Source: Pseudomonadota bacterium (GTDB taxonomy: Bacteria; Myxococcota_A; Polyangia; Polyangiales; Polyangiaceae). From it: DNA of 64,000 nucleotides. The stretch covers positions 71,332-135,331 of the forward strand of contig JAFAER010000018.1 of NCBI GenBank assembly GCA_023423895.1, given 5' to 3'. Shown here one piece after another: positions 50,389 to 59,054 of this stretch (position 1 is its first letter; every line of letters starts with the position of its first letter). A program made the translations under genes and the position numbers. The notes under the pieces were generated by a model that ran no database searches, had not been told where the DNA came from, and saw only the letters and a program-made list of their open reading frames with translations.

Positions 50389-53376
50389 TCACGCGCCGAA
50401 CAGCTGCTTTGCCGCACGCGTGACGAGGCTGCTGCTCATCACGCCGAGCTCTGCGAGCTTCACGTAGGTCGGCACATCGGGCATCTCCGTTCGATATTCG
50501 GGATGCTCCCAGGCTTCGATGCCTTCGCGGTCGATCCAGTTGCCGTGCAGCGGAAAGCCCGGGCGAAGGCCCAGCTCGCCCACCGCGGGACCGAGTTTGC
50601 AGACCGGCCCGGCCGAGAGCGCGAGCGCCGTATCGAAGATCCACACCTCGGCGTGGGCCTCTTCCGGTCCCCACACGGGCCCGACGAGCCAGCCTTCACG
50701 CGTCGAGCGCGCGCCCGGCTTCGGGATCCAAACCGGAGTGCCCATGAACCAGCCGGGCGGGAACGCGTAGCTCGAATCGAGTCGAAGGTCGCGATCGAGC
50801 GCGAAGAGCTGCACCGTGTTCGAGCGATCGGCGACGCGCGAGCGGTACTCTGCCTCGGGCACGAGCCGCGGATGGATCACTCCGCGGAAGTTGTCGAAGG
50901 CGCGCTCGGACGCGATGTCGGGGATCCAGCCGCCCGAGAGCCAGTATGTCGTATCGAGCTGCTCGATCGACCGCGTGAGATCGCCCACCCGTCCCGGCGC
51001 GTTCGCCGGTGCAAAAGCAACCGGGGCGACGGGCGGCAGCAGGTTCAAGCCGTACCGGAACGTCGCCGGATCCTCCGGATCCGGAAACGCCGTCGTCGTG
51101 ATGTCACCGCCCCGAACGTCGAGCACGTGCTTCCGAACCTGGTTCAGATCGGTCGAGCCCGTGAAGAGCCCGAGGAAGTCCCGCTGCGCGACCCGGCCGT
51201 CGACGAGGCGGTCGCCTTCCTCCACCTGATCTGCTGGGTCCGCGCCGATGTTGTGCTGCGCAAAGACCGTGATCCGTCCCTCGGCGTCCTCGTAGTCGGC
51301 GACCGCATGCGAAAGCTCGCCATCGAGGATGAAGCGTCGCGCGTCGACGCGATCGCGTCCGTCTGGCAGCGCCTCCTCGATGTCGCGCTTCGCGATCACG
51401 AACACGGGGCATCGAGGGGAGGGGACTGGCGGGTGCATCGACTCAGAGAGGGAGCGCCACGCGCGATCGAGGCCCGGCCGAAGCGCGCTCGGCCACGTCT
51501 CGCGCGCCGACTTGTGGAGGAGCGCGAGGATTGGCTCTGCCAGCGCGGACCCGTTCAAGACGAGGGTGGCGTTGAAGATGACGATGTGATCGCGCGTCAG
51601 GCAGATCTGATGCGCCGACGCTTGATCGAGGAGCACGGGCTTCCCGTCGACGCAGACGCGGAGGGGGCGCGACGGCTTCGACGTGCCGTCCCAGCTCATC
51701 ACGTAGAGGTCGGCGCGAATGCTGCGCTGACTCGGATGTACCAGGTCGAGCGCGCGTGGCACGAGATGAGTGTAGAAAAGCCGGCCTCGCGGGTAGCCCG
51801 CGCTCGGCTGGGGATCGTAGACGGGATGGCCCGACGTCATGATCAGCGGGCTGAACGAGCTCTTCACGGCCGACCTGTATTGTGAGGGCTCGCCGACAGG
51901 CGTGATGTGCTCGAGCGAGCGCGGATCGATCTCCGACGGACGCCCGGCGTCGTACGCCATCAGCACCCGACGACCTGTCCGACCGTCGGGATGAGGCTGC
52001 GGAAAGATCGGCAGCGGCGTCGTGTTCGCGAGGTTCATGATCCCGAGCCAGCTCACCTCGGCGAAGTCCGTTCGGACGACCGCGCGCGGAGCCAGCTGAC
52101 GCATGTGCCAGGACGGCACCTGGAGGAAGTTGGTCTGCAGGCGCAGCGTGCCATCGGCGGCCGGATCGAGATCGATCGAGAGCAGGCGACCCGGGCCCGA
52201 GAGCATGTGTGGGTTGCTCGCTAGCGTGCGGTCGTCGAACACAGCCTCGTAGGGGAACACCGTGAACAGGACGCGCCCGGTGAGGTCGGCTGGAAGCCCG
52301 CCCTCCCGCACCGCGTAGCGGGAGACGCGGTCGACGGTGTCACCGTGATAGATGTGCCGAAGGCCGCGCGTGATCGCCGCGAGCTCGTCGGCCGAAGCTG
52401 CGCTCGTCCCCGGGGCTCGCTCGGCCCGGCACTCGCGGTCGCGCCTCTCCGTTTGAATCTCGTGTGCCGCGGCCACGAGCGATTCGGCAGCAGGAAGCGG
52501 CGGATCGCCGATCGGACGCGCGCTCTGCCAAGGTGCCGACGACGCGCGGAGCAGGAGCCAGAGCTTGCGCGACCGCGGGACGACGGCGCGGCGTGTGACC
52601 GAGTCGTGGTCGGCGGCGGCGATCGTCCGACCGATGTCGGAGTACACGAGCCGAGCCGCCCGGATCGCGACGCGGCATTCACGTGGAAGCATCGCGATCC
52701 CGCGATCGGCGCGGCGATAGAGCGTGTCGGCTTCGTCGAGGAGGCGCCTCACGACATTCTTGATCTCGGGGGTCGGTGCTGGTCGTTCGAGCCAGGCCTC
52801 GAGATCGACGCCCTCGAGCCAGTCGAGCGGCAGGTAGATCCTTCCTCGACGTGCGTCTTCGCCGACATCGCGCGCGACGTTGGTGAGCTGCATCGCGATC
52901 CCGAGATCACATGCGCGCGCGAGTGCCTTCGGCTCGCGCACGCCCATCAGCAGCGTCATCATCGCGCCGACGGTGCCGGCGACGCGCGCCGCGTACGCGT
53001 GGAGCTCCTCGAGCGTCTCGTAGCGCCGCCCCTCGACGTCCCATTCCATTCCTTCGAGGAGGGCCTCGGGAAGGGCAGGCGGAATCGGCGTGTCCTGGAG
53101 AAGCGCCGCAAACGCGCGGTCGACCGGATCATGGGAAGAGCGGCCGGCGAACGCGTCGTCGAGGCGGCGCCGGAGCGCGTCGATCGTGCGCTTGGAAGCG
53201 AGCGGATCGTCGTCGACGCGATCATCGGATACCCGACAGAACGCGTAGAGGACGGTCGTGCGCTCGCGAATGGGAGCAGGCAATAGGCGCGATGCGACGG
53301 AGAAGCTCTTGGAGCCGGCGCGCAGGAGGGACTCGCAAAAAGCGAGGTCGTCGGGTCGGACGTCAAAGGGACGCAT
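50389..53376 (-). CDS. crtB: Phytoene synthase fused to a carotenoid cleavage oxygenase
   Basis: 995 aa in one uninterrupted frame. Residues 1-300 are phytoene synthase: Asp-rich motif SDDRVDDDP (50-58), second motif NVARDVGEDARRGRIYLP (166-183), condensing two GGPP to phytoene. A polar linker (about 300-330) leads to a carotenoid cleavage oxygenase (RPE65-type seven-bladed propeller) with all four iron ligands: His517 (GHPVYDP), His589 (ASAHQICLT), His690 (LSHAVADYED) and His944 (PLHGNW). The oxygenase part is about 660 aa, longer than usual bacterial members (480-500). It would cleave a carotenoid, giving apocarotenoid or retinal. Last gene of crtE-crtI-crtB, overlapping crtI by 14 nt. Confidence 0.9.
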   Translation of the reverse strand: MRPFDVRPDDLAFCESLLRAGSKSFSVASRLLPAPIRERTTVLYAFCRVSDDRVDDDPLASKRTIDALRRRLDDAFAGRSSHDPVDRAFAALLQDTPIPPALPEALLEGMEWDVEGRRYETLEELHAYAARVAGTVGAMMTLLMGVREPKALARACDLGIAMQLTNVARDVGEDARRGRIYLPLDWLEGVDLEAWLERPAPTPEIKNVVRRLLDEADTLYRRADRGIAMLPRECRVAIRAARLVYSDIGRTIAAADHDSVTRRAVVPRSRKLWLLLRASSAPWQSARPIGDPPLPAAESLVAAAHEIQTERRDRECRAERAPGTSAASADELAAITRGLRHIYHGDTVDRVSRYAVREGGLPADLTGRVLFTVFPYEAVFDDRTLASNPHMLSGPGRLLSIDLDPAADGTLRLQTNFLQVPSWHMRQLAPRAVVRTDFAEVSWLGIMNLANTTPLPIFPQPHPDGRTGRRVLMAYDAGRPSEIDPRSLEHITPVGEPSQYRSAVKSSFSPLIMTSGHPVYDPQPSAGYPRGRLFYTHLVPRALDLVHPSQRSIRADLYVMSWDGTSKPSRPLRVCVDGKPVLLDQASAHQICLTRDHIVIFNATLVLNGSALAEPILALLHKSARETWPSALRPGLDRAWRSLSESMHPPVPSPRCPVFVIAKRDIEEALPDGRDRVDARRFILDGELSHAVADYEDAEGRITVFAQHNIGADPADQVEEGDRLVDGRVAQRDFLGLFTGSTDLNQVRKHVLDVRGGDITTTAFPDPEDPATFRYGLNLLPPVAPVAFAPANAPGRVGDLTRSIEQLDTTYWLSGGWIPDIASERAFDNFRGVIHPRLVPEAEYRSRVADRSNTVQLFALDRDLRLDSSYAFPPGWFMGTPVWIPKPGARSTREGWLVGPVWGPEEAHAEVWIFDTALALSAGPVCKLGPAVGELGLRPGFPLHGNWIDREGIEAWEHPEYRTEMPDVPTYVKLAELGVMSSSLVTRAAKQLFGA

Positions 53377-54871
53377 GGGCAGAGCTCCACTTCGTTGGCA
53401 TCGGAATCACCGAGTCGAGCACGCGCGCCGACGAGAGCACGCCAGGTACGCCTGCGCCGGGATGGGTCCCCGCACCGACGAGATAGAGACCTTCGATGTC
53501 CTCGCTCTTGTTGTGCGGACGGAAGTAAGCGCTCTGCGTGAGTACCGGCTCGAAGCTGAACGCCGCGCCGCGTTCGCTGAGAAGCTCGTGTCGGAAGTGC
53601 GTTGGCGTCATGACGCGCGACGACACGATGTGCTGCGAGAGATTGGGCAGGAGCGTCTTGCTGAGATGCGCCTCGATCTTCCTGCGGTAGCGCTCGGACT
53701 CACGCGTCCAATCGACGTCGCCGTCGAGATGCGGAACCGGTGACAGTACGTAGAACGCATCGCAGCCTTCGGGCGCCAGGGCGGGATCGGTCGCGGTCGG
53801 GCGATGGAGATAGAGGCTGAAGTCCGGCGCGAGGACCTTTCGCGTGAAGATGTCGTCGAGCAGCTCCTTGTAACGAGGCCCCAGCAAGATGGTGTGATGC
53901 GCGACGTCGTCGTACTTGCGGTCGGTGCCGAAGTACCAGACGTAGAGGCCCATCGAGAACCGGGACCGATCGATGCGTCGATTCGTCCACGTGCGACGGT
54001 GTCGCTTCTCGACCAGGTGACGATACGTCCAGGCCGCGTCGGCGTTGGAGACGACGATGTCGGCGGCGATCTCTTCTCCGCTCTCGAGTCGCACGCCACG
54101 AGCGGTCCGCTTCTCGACGAGTATGCGATCCACGGTGGCGCCGTAGCGGATCTGCCCGCCTTGCCCCTCGATCAAGTCGACGAGACCGCGAACGAGGGCG
54201 CCCGTCCCGCCGATCGGAAAGTGAACGCCCCACTTTCGCTCGAGCCAGGCAATCAAGCTGTAGATCGAGGTCGTCGAGAACGGATTGCCGCCGACGAGAA
54301 GCGGATGGAACGAGAGCACCTGCCGGAGGCGCTCGTTCTGGATGAACTTGGCGACGAGCCCATAGACCGTGCGATAGCTCTCGAGCCGAACCATGTCCGG
54401 GACGATCCGGCCCATCGACGTCCAGGAGTCGAAGGGTACGTGCGCGAGCCGCTCGAAGCCCACCGAGAAGATCTTCTGGCTCATCGCCAGGAACTGCTCG
54501 TAGCCCTCCACGTCGGCGGGCGAGAGCGCGCGGATCTGGGCGCGCATCGACTCGGCGTCGCCGCAGTAGTCGAAGAGCGCGCCGTCGTCGAAGCGGATTC
54601 GATAGAACGGCGCGACGGGGACGAGCTTCACGTGGTCGCTCATCTTCTTCCCGCAGAGCGTCCAGAGCTCTTCGAACAAGAACGGCGCCGTGATCACGGT
54701 CGGCCCGGCGTCGTAGACGAAGCCCTTGTCCTTGAAGACGCGCGCACGACCGCCAGGCTGGTCGTGCCGCTCGAGGACGGTCACCCGGAAACCGCGCGCC
54801 CCGAGTCGAACGGCGGCGGCGAGCCCGCCGAAGCCGCTTCCGATCACGATCGCATGAGGCTGCTTTTTCAC
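53363..54871 (-). CDS. crtI: Phytoene desaturase (CrtI)
   Basis: 502 aa from the GTG at 54871, which overlaps the crtE stop by 4 nt (GTGA); the frame is open to 54910 but the FAD motif places the start here. VIGSGFGGLAAAVRLGARG is the dinucleotide-binding motif at residues 8-26; LERHDQPGGRARVFKDKGFVY and DAGPTVITAPFLFEELW follow. The C-terminal FAD-binding segment is LYLVGAGTHPGAGVPGVLSSARV. CrtI-type desaturases convert phytoene to neurosporene or lycopene at the membrane. M. xanthus has two CrtI proteins that share the steps; only one is in this window. crtB begins before this gene ends. Confidence 0.95.
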   Translation of the reverse strand: MKKQPHAIVIGSGFGGLAAAVRLGARGFRVTVLERHDQPGGRARVFKDKGFVYDAGPTVITAPFLFEELWTLCGKKMSDHVKLVPVAPFYRIRFDDGALFDYCGDAESMRAQIRALSPADVEGYEQFLAMSQKIFSVGFERLAHVPFDSWTSMGRIVPDMVRLESYRTVYGLVAKFIQNERLRQVLSFHPLLVGGNPFSTTSIYSLIAWLERKWGVHFPIGGTGALVRGLVDLIEGQGGQIRYGATVDRILVEKRTARGVRLESGEEIAADIVVSNADAAWTYRHLVEKRHRRTWTNRRIDRSRFSMGLYVWYFGTDRKYDDVAHHTILLGPRYKELLDDIFTRKVLAPDFSLYLHRPTATDPALAPEGCDAFYVLSPVPHLDGDVDWTRESERYRRKIEAHLSKTLLPNLSQHIVSSRVMTPTHFRHELLSERGAAFSFEPVLTQSAYFRPHNKSEDIEGLYLVGAGTHPGAGVPGVLSSARVLDSVIPMPTKWSSAHASL

Positions 54872-55803
54872 TGGAGTACCCCCACGCGTGCGGCGACGCG
54901 ATCGAGCCATTCATCGAGGAGCTGTCCTCCGCCCCCGCGCCTTGCGCTGGCCGACGCCTGCGCGACGAGCTTCGCCAGATAACATCGCGCTCCCGCGAGC
55001 CCGAGCGAGCGGACCATGCTCGGACGCGCATTGGCGTCGTCCTGACCGACCGGCTTTCCGAGGACCGCAGCGTTGCCGATCGCATCGGCGATGTCGTCCG
55101 CGGCCTGATAGGCGCGGCCGAGCGTTTCGCCCAGCTCGCGCCACGTCTCCGGATCGGCGCCGGTCGCGATCGCCCCCATCACAGCTGCCGCTTCGAAGAG
55201 CGAGGCGGTCTTCGCGCGGTGGTACTCGTCGAGCGCGACAGCGGGCTCACTCTCCCATGCCTGTCCGGCGACGATCCCGCGGAGCGAGCCGGCAGCGTCC
55301 GAGAGCGTCTTCACGAGCGCCTCTGCACGAGGGCCATGGGCGGCCTCGCGAAAGGCCTGCACGATCAACGCATCTCCGACGAGCACGGCGAGAGGCTCGC
55401 CGAACATCCGATGGACCGTCGCTAGGCCTCGTCGCAAGTCAGCGTCGTCGAAACACGGCAGGTCGTCATGGACGAGCGATGCGCAATGAAGGAGCTCGAT
55501 CGCGGCGGCGACGTGGAGCGCGTCGCGAGAAGGGGCGCCGTCGTCAGACTCGCTCATCGCGACGAGCAGACAGAGCTGAGGACGAAGGCGACCTCCGCCG
55601 GGGAACACGGCGTGGCGAAGGGCCTTCGCCAGCGTGGGCGGCGTCGACGGGCCGATCGCGCCGGCGACCGCCGCTTCGAGCGCTTCTTCGATCACGGACT
55701 CGATGTCCGTGAGCGCACCGTCCGTCATCCGCGTCTTCGACTCGGGAGGTGCGACGGGTTTGAAGCCTGCGACTACCGCGACTCGAGGATTGGCCGAGCT
55801 CAT
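54868..55803 (-). CDS. crtE: Geranylgeranyl diphosphate synthase
   Basis: 311 aa from ATG 55803 (MSSANPRVAVVAGFKP); another candidate is ATG 55728 (MTDGALTDIESV), and the longer frame from 55896 would put the upstream palindromes inside the gene. First Asp-rich motif LLHCASLVHDDLPCFDDADLRRG-type (DDLPCFDD) and second motif YQAADDIADAIG, plus the GGGRLRP substrate site. Adds isopentenyl diphosphate units to give C20 GGPP, the substrate of the CrtB domain. First gene of the operon; two palindromes lie 54-102 bp upstream. Confidence 0.94.
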   Translation of the reverse strand: MSSANPRVAVVAGFKPVAPPESKTRMTDGALTDIESVIEEALEAAVAGAIGPSTPPTLAKALRHAVFPGGGRLRPQLCLLVAMSESDDGAPSRDALHVAAAIELLHCASLVHDDLPCFDDADLRRGLATVHRMFGEPLAVLVGDALIVQAFREAAHGPRAEALVKTLSDAAGSLRGIVAGQAWESEPAVALDEYHRAKTASLFEAAAVMGAIATGADPETWRELGETLGRAYQAADDIADAIGNAAVLGKPVGQDDANARPSMVRSLGLAGARCYLAKLVAQASASARRGGGGQLLDEWLDRVAARVGVLQ

Positions 55804-55856
55804 GGCCCGCCGGTGAGCACGAGCGGTGCCAGTGCCAGACTCTGTAGAATCAGGTA

Positions 55857-55905
55857 CTTGCGAGTCGCAAGAATTCGCGAGTCGCAGCTTTTGCATCGCG
55901 AATTC
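55857..55905. promoter_or_regulatory. Two palindromes upstream of crtE, candidate repressor operators
   Basis: CTTGCGA-G-TCGCAAG (55857-55871) is a perfect 7-1-7 palindrome. GAATTCGCGA (55871-55880) and TCGCGAATTC (55896-55905) form perfect 10-bp arms around 15 bp. GCGAGTCGCA also occurs twice as a direct repeat. Read toward crtE, TTGCGA (complement of 55865-55870) and TCTACA (55843-55848) with 16-bp spacing could be -35 and -10, so a protein bound to the palindromes would block RNA polymerase. This is the layout of CarA/CarH-type light/B12-dependent control, but no such regulator is in the window. Confidence 0.6.
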
Positions 55906-55988
55906 TCACGAGGGAGCCTCTCGGCCTGCCCGACGCACTTCTCGATGTGGTCTCCGCCTCGGGCGAACGGAGTCGAGGCGCGGCACCT

Positions 55989-56478
55989 TCAGTTGTAGTT
56001 CGTGGTCGACGGCTCCGGGATCACCTCGCCCGAGGCGGTGCCCAGCGATTGTTCACCCACGCGTTGCCGTTGCCGTGCAGCCAGCCCACGACCGCGTTTC
56101 CGTTGGAGCCGGTCTTGTTGTTGCACGACACGAAGACGCTGTCGCTGATCTTGATGTTCGTCGGGTCGCCGTCGGAATCGGTCGAGTTGCCCGCGTACAT
56201 GCAATAGACGGCGCCGGGCGCGTTGAGCCGATCCGGCTCTTCTCGATGGTCACGTTGTTCACGGCTCCCCAGAAGCTGCCGTGGGTGTACATGGTCACCG
56301 CGGTCGACATGCCTGCGCCGGTGCTATCCGCGCTGAAGACCGAGTCCAAGTTACTGTGCCGAATCGTGACGCCGCTGCGAGCCATCACCGCTTCGTTGTG
56401 AGAGATGCAGTCTCCGGGGAACTTGTGGCAGTCGTACTCGCCGTAGAGATCGACCTCGGCGCCGAAGAGACCGTAAAC
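55989..56478 (-). pseudogene. Decayed parallel-beta-helix secreted protein
   Basis: Minus-strand frames together read VYGLFGAEVDLYGEYDCH, CISHNEAVMARSGVTIRHS, AVTMYTHGSFWGAVNNVTIE, then after a frameshift APGAVYCMYAGNSTDSDGD, NIKISDSVFVSCNNKTGSNG, VVGWLHGNGNAWVNN, and after a second shift ASGEVIPEPSTTNYN stop. Short strands ending in Asn ladders fit a right-handed parallel beta-helix. Neither frame has a start or signal peptide, and the 5' end abuts the TAG of the membrane methyltransferase gene in the same frame. At least two frameshifts and an N-terminal loss make it a pseudogene. Confidence 0.75.
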
Positions 56479-57327
56479 CTAACGCGCCTCCGGCTCATCG
56501 CTCCTTCGAAGGTAGAGGACCTGATGCATGCTGAGGCCGTCCCACCAGGTGAGGGCCTTGATGCCGGGGAGCGCGAACGGCGGCTGCGTCGGATCGAAGT
56601 AGCGGAAGGCGCCGATCGCGATGTCGCGATTGTCGCCGGAGAGGGTTCGAGCGCTGACGCTGTTGGTCAAGAGAACGTGGCGGTACTTCGGAAGCTGCTC
56701 GAGAAACGTCGCCACGTCGGCGTTCGGTAGATGCTGAAGGACGTGCTTGACGATGAGGAGGTCGGCGGCAGGCAGATCGTCGGTCACGATGTTCGCGACG
56801 GCGAACTGGACGTTCTTCGACGCGTATTTCTTCGTGTCGTTCGCGATGACCGAGCTGACGACGTCGAAGCCCTTGTAGTCGATGCCCGTCCAGTCGATCG
56901 CCTTGGAGAACTCCCAGTCGCCGCACCCCGCATCGACGACCGATCGGATCTTGTTCTCCTTCAAGAAAGTCTGCAGGTACGTCCGATAGAAAGCCGTGGA
57001 CTGCAAGGTAGAGCCGCTGCCCGACGTCCCTTGGCCTTCGGCGCTCTTTCCCCAGACTTGGTCCCGATAGATCGTCCCGAAGACGCCTGCCGCCGCCGAA
57101 GCGGCGCTGGTGGGCGCCGACTGCGCCTTCGGCACGCTCGAAGGCATCGCCGTGCCAGGGGCCGTGATGGGCGCGGGCGCACGGTCACCGCTGTTCAGCA
57201 GGTGATCGAAGTCCAGATAGATCAGGAAGACGACCGCAAGGAACATCGGTGGCAGCGCCACCGCCGCCACGCGGGAATAGGTGAGAGGCTCAGCGGGTGC
57301 AGACGGGGCATCGGACACGACGCCCAT
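56479..57327 (-). CDS. Membrane-anchored class I methyltransferase
   Basis: 282 aa. One N-terminal transmembrane helix (VAAVALPPMFLAVVFLIYLDF, about 18-38) is followed by a Pro/Ala/Ser linker to residue 85. The methyltransferase domain at about 90-282 has YLQTFLKENKIRSVVDAGCGDWEF (motif I DAGCGDWEF), IDYKGFDVVSSVIANDTKK, NIVTDDLPAADLLIVKHVLQHLP and RHVLLTNSVSARTLSG. This resembles methyltransferases of bacterial polysaccharide or secondary-metabolite loci, but the single-pass anchor is unusual. Its stop is fused in frame to the beta-helix remnant, so the present C-terminus may be secondary. Confidence 0.85.
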   Translation of the reverse strand: MGVVSDAPSAPAEPLTYSRVAAVALPPMFLAVVFLIYLDFDHLLNSGDRAPAPITAPGTAMPSSVPKAQSAPTSAASAAAGVFGTIYRDQVWGKSAEGQGTSGSGSTLQSTAFYRTYLQTFLKENKIRSVVDAGCGDWEFSKAIDWTGIDYKGFDVVSSVIANDTKKYASKNVQFAVANIVTDDLPAADLLIVKHVLQHLPNADVATFLEQLPKYRHVLLTNSVSARTLSGDNRDIAIGAFRYFDPTQPPFALPGIKALTWWDGLSMHQVLYLRRSDEPEAR

Positions 57328-57764
57328 ACTACGCGGCTCCCGACGCTAACGACGGTCCGGAACGCGCGTGTGCTCCTCTCGTGCGACGCGGACCTCGCAG
57401 GTGGAGGTGTGACCTTGACAGCGCGACGGCCGACTCCCTCGGGGCACAGACGATGGCACGGCCCGCCTGGAAAAGCCCAAGGTTCGTGGAAACGTTGCCG
57501 TCGACGTCGATGGCACGCGCCTCGCCCCTCGACCGCTCCTCATGAAAGCCGCTTGGCTCTCGGCCCACTCCGTCTTGGCCAGCGGGATCGCGTCGGCCCC
57601 GGTCTGGCACGGACGCGGGGATGGTCAAGGGGCCGAGCCCCGACGAGCAGGCCGACGCAGCGGCGTGTACGACCGCCATGAAGCGTGCACCCACTCGACG
57701 AGCCCGCGCGAGGGCAACCACCGGGGAGCCACGTTCCAAGCAAGCGTGCTCTTCGGCGCGGCTC
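57328..57764. other. 437-bp gene-free interval
   Basis: Only short, poorly composed ORFs on either strand. A minus-strand stretch ending near 57410 has the peptide NVSTNLGLFQAGRAIVCAP in one frame, perhaps the trace of a decayed gene, but no family can be named. Confidence 0.4.
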
Positions 57765-58334
57765 CTAGGAGGCCCGCCGCTTGGCAGCGGTCTTCTTTGC
57801 AATGGTCTTCTTTGCAGCGGTCTTCTTCGCGGCGGTCTTCTTTGCAGCGGTCTTCTTTGCAGCGGTCTTCTTCGCGGCGGTCTTCTTTGCGGCGGTCTTT
57901 TTCGCGGCGGTCTTCTTCTTCGGCTTCTCTGCGAACGCGCCGCGCGCTTTCCGCTCTGCCGTGAGCGCCGCGTCGCGCCTGAAGCGCAGCGCGCTCCAGA
58001 CCTCGTCGATGGCGATCTGCCCGATCGGCTCGAGCCCCGTCTCACGCACGGCGCGCGCGAGGCTGTCGCGGTTCAAGTCCGTGCCGAGCTGGCCGGCCTT
58101 CGGGTAGGCGACCCAGAGGGTGCCGCCCTTCGTCATGCGCTTGGTCGCACGCGGCATCGACTTGGCCAGGGCCGCACGGTTCGTCACGTATGCGAGGACC
58201 ACGTCTGCAGGTCCACGCTCGCTCGGACGGATACCGGGCGGGAGCACGAGGTCGATGGTCGGAGGAGCGTCGAGGACGGCGACCGAGGTGCCGTTCTTCA
58301 GGGAGAGCTTCTTGGCGAGCATGCGCCGCACCAT
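57765..58334 (-). CDS. DUF3052 protein with histone-H1-like Lys/Ala tail
   Basis: 189 aa (ATG 58334; ATG 58322 is an alternative). Residues 1-130 match DUF3052: LKNGTSVAVLDAPPTIDLVLP, ADVVLAYVTNRAALAKSMP, GGTLWVAYPKAGQLGTDLNRD and DEVWSALRFRRD. Residues about 140-189 are eight near-identical KKTAA units plus KRRAS, resembling the tail of histone H1 and Hc1-like bacterial proteins. The domain itself has no known function; the basic tail would bind DNA or RNA non-specifically. It is unusual for DUF3052, which normally ends near residue 135. Confidence 0.85.
   Translation of the reverse strand: MVRRMLAKKLSLKNGTSVAVLDAPPTIDLVLPPGIRPSERGPADVVLAYVTNRAALAKSMPRATKRMTKGGTLWVAYPKAGQLGTDLNRDSLARAVRETGLEPIGQIAIDEVWSALRFRRDAALTAERKARGAFAEKPKKKTAAKKTAAKKTAAKKTAAKKTAAKKTAAKKTAAKKTIAKKTAAKRRAS
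57791..57910 (-). repeat. Eight 15-bp repeats coding for the KKTAA tail
   Basis: Eight in-register 15-bp units of the form TCTTCTTtGCaGCGG on the plus strand, 57791-57910, with only synonymous or single-base changes. Strong tandem structure implies length variation between strains by slippage in steps of five residues. Confidence 0.9.
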
Positions 58335-58436
58335 ACTGCGGGATGCGCTCGTTTGGCGGCGTCATTCTACGCGGCGTCGCCCATCGTCGACCGCTGACGT
58401 CTCTCGCTGCCGGCGATCCGCGAGGAAGGCGTGTCG

Positions 58437-58949
58437 TCAGCTGCGGAGCATCGCGAAGAGATCCGTCACGCCCGGATCATGCCCGGCCTGCATGAGGAGC
58501 GTCGTCACCTGGCCACGATGGTGCGTCTGGTGGTTGAAGAGATGAGCGACCGCGTGCCAGAGCGGGAATTCGTTCACGGCGCCGTGCCGGAGGTAGCGCA
58601 GGTTCCCGGCGAGCTTCTCTTCCGTCAGCGTCGCGACGTATGCCTCGATCTCGTCGTCGGTCGTCGAGCGCTCGCGACGGAGCTCGTCGAAGTCCGCGTA
58701 GAGCTCCTGATCGAGCGAGCGGATCCCGCCCGGCCCGAACTCTCCCGGCTGGAGGACCACGCCGGTGAAGCGCCCCATCCACACGCGGTCGGCGAGGAGA
58801 AGATGGTTGAACGTGCGGTGAATGGACCCGAAGAACGCGCCGCGATCCCGTTTGCGCTCCGCGTCGGTGAGCTTCCCCGCGACCGCGTAGAGCTTGTCGT
58901 TCATCCACCGGTTGTAGCGAGCCATCACGCGAGCGTGTTCGGGGGTCAT
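58437..58949 (-). CDS. DinB family protein
   Basis: 170 aa from ATG 58949 (MTPEHARVMARYNRWMNDKL is the standard DinB opening; the longer frame is rejected). Four-helix fold with the metal-site His residues in HRTFNHLLLADRVWMGRF and HLFNHQTHHRGQVTTLL. DinB proteins bind divalent metal and belong to the YfiT/maleylpyruvate-isomerase-like superfamily; biological role unclear. Stands alone, 102 nt after the DUF3052 start. Confidence 0.93.
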   Translation of the reverse strand: MTPEHARVMARYNRWMNDKLYAVAGKLTDAERKRDRGAFFGSIHRTFNHLLLADRVWMGRFTGVVLQPGEFGPGGIRSLDQELYADFDELRRERSTTDDEIEAYVATLTEEKLAGNLRYLRHGAVNEFPLWHAVAHLFNHQTHHRGQVTTLLMQAGHDPGVTDLFAMLRS

Positions 58950-59054
58950 ACGATCGCCGGCAGCGTACCTCGTTTCGAGCGACGAGGCAGCGGATGGTCG
59001 CGATGGTCCGTCCGCGGGGGCCGGTGAAAGCCCCACCCGAACGTCGACCCGTGC

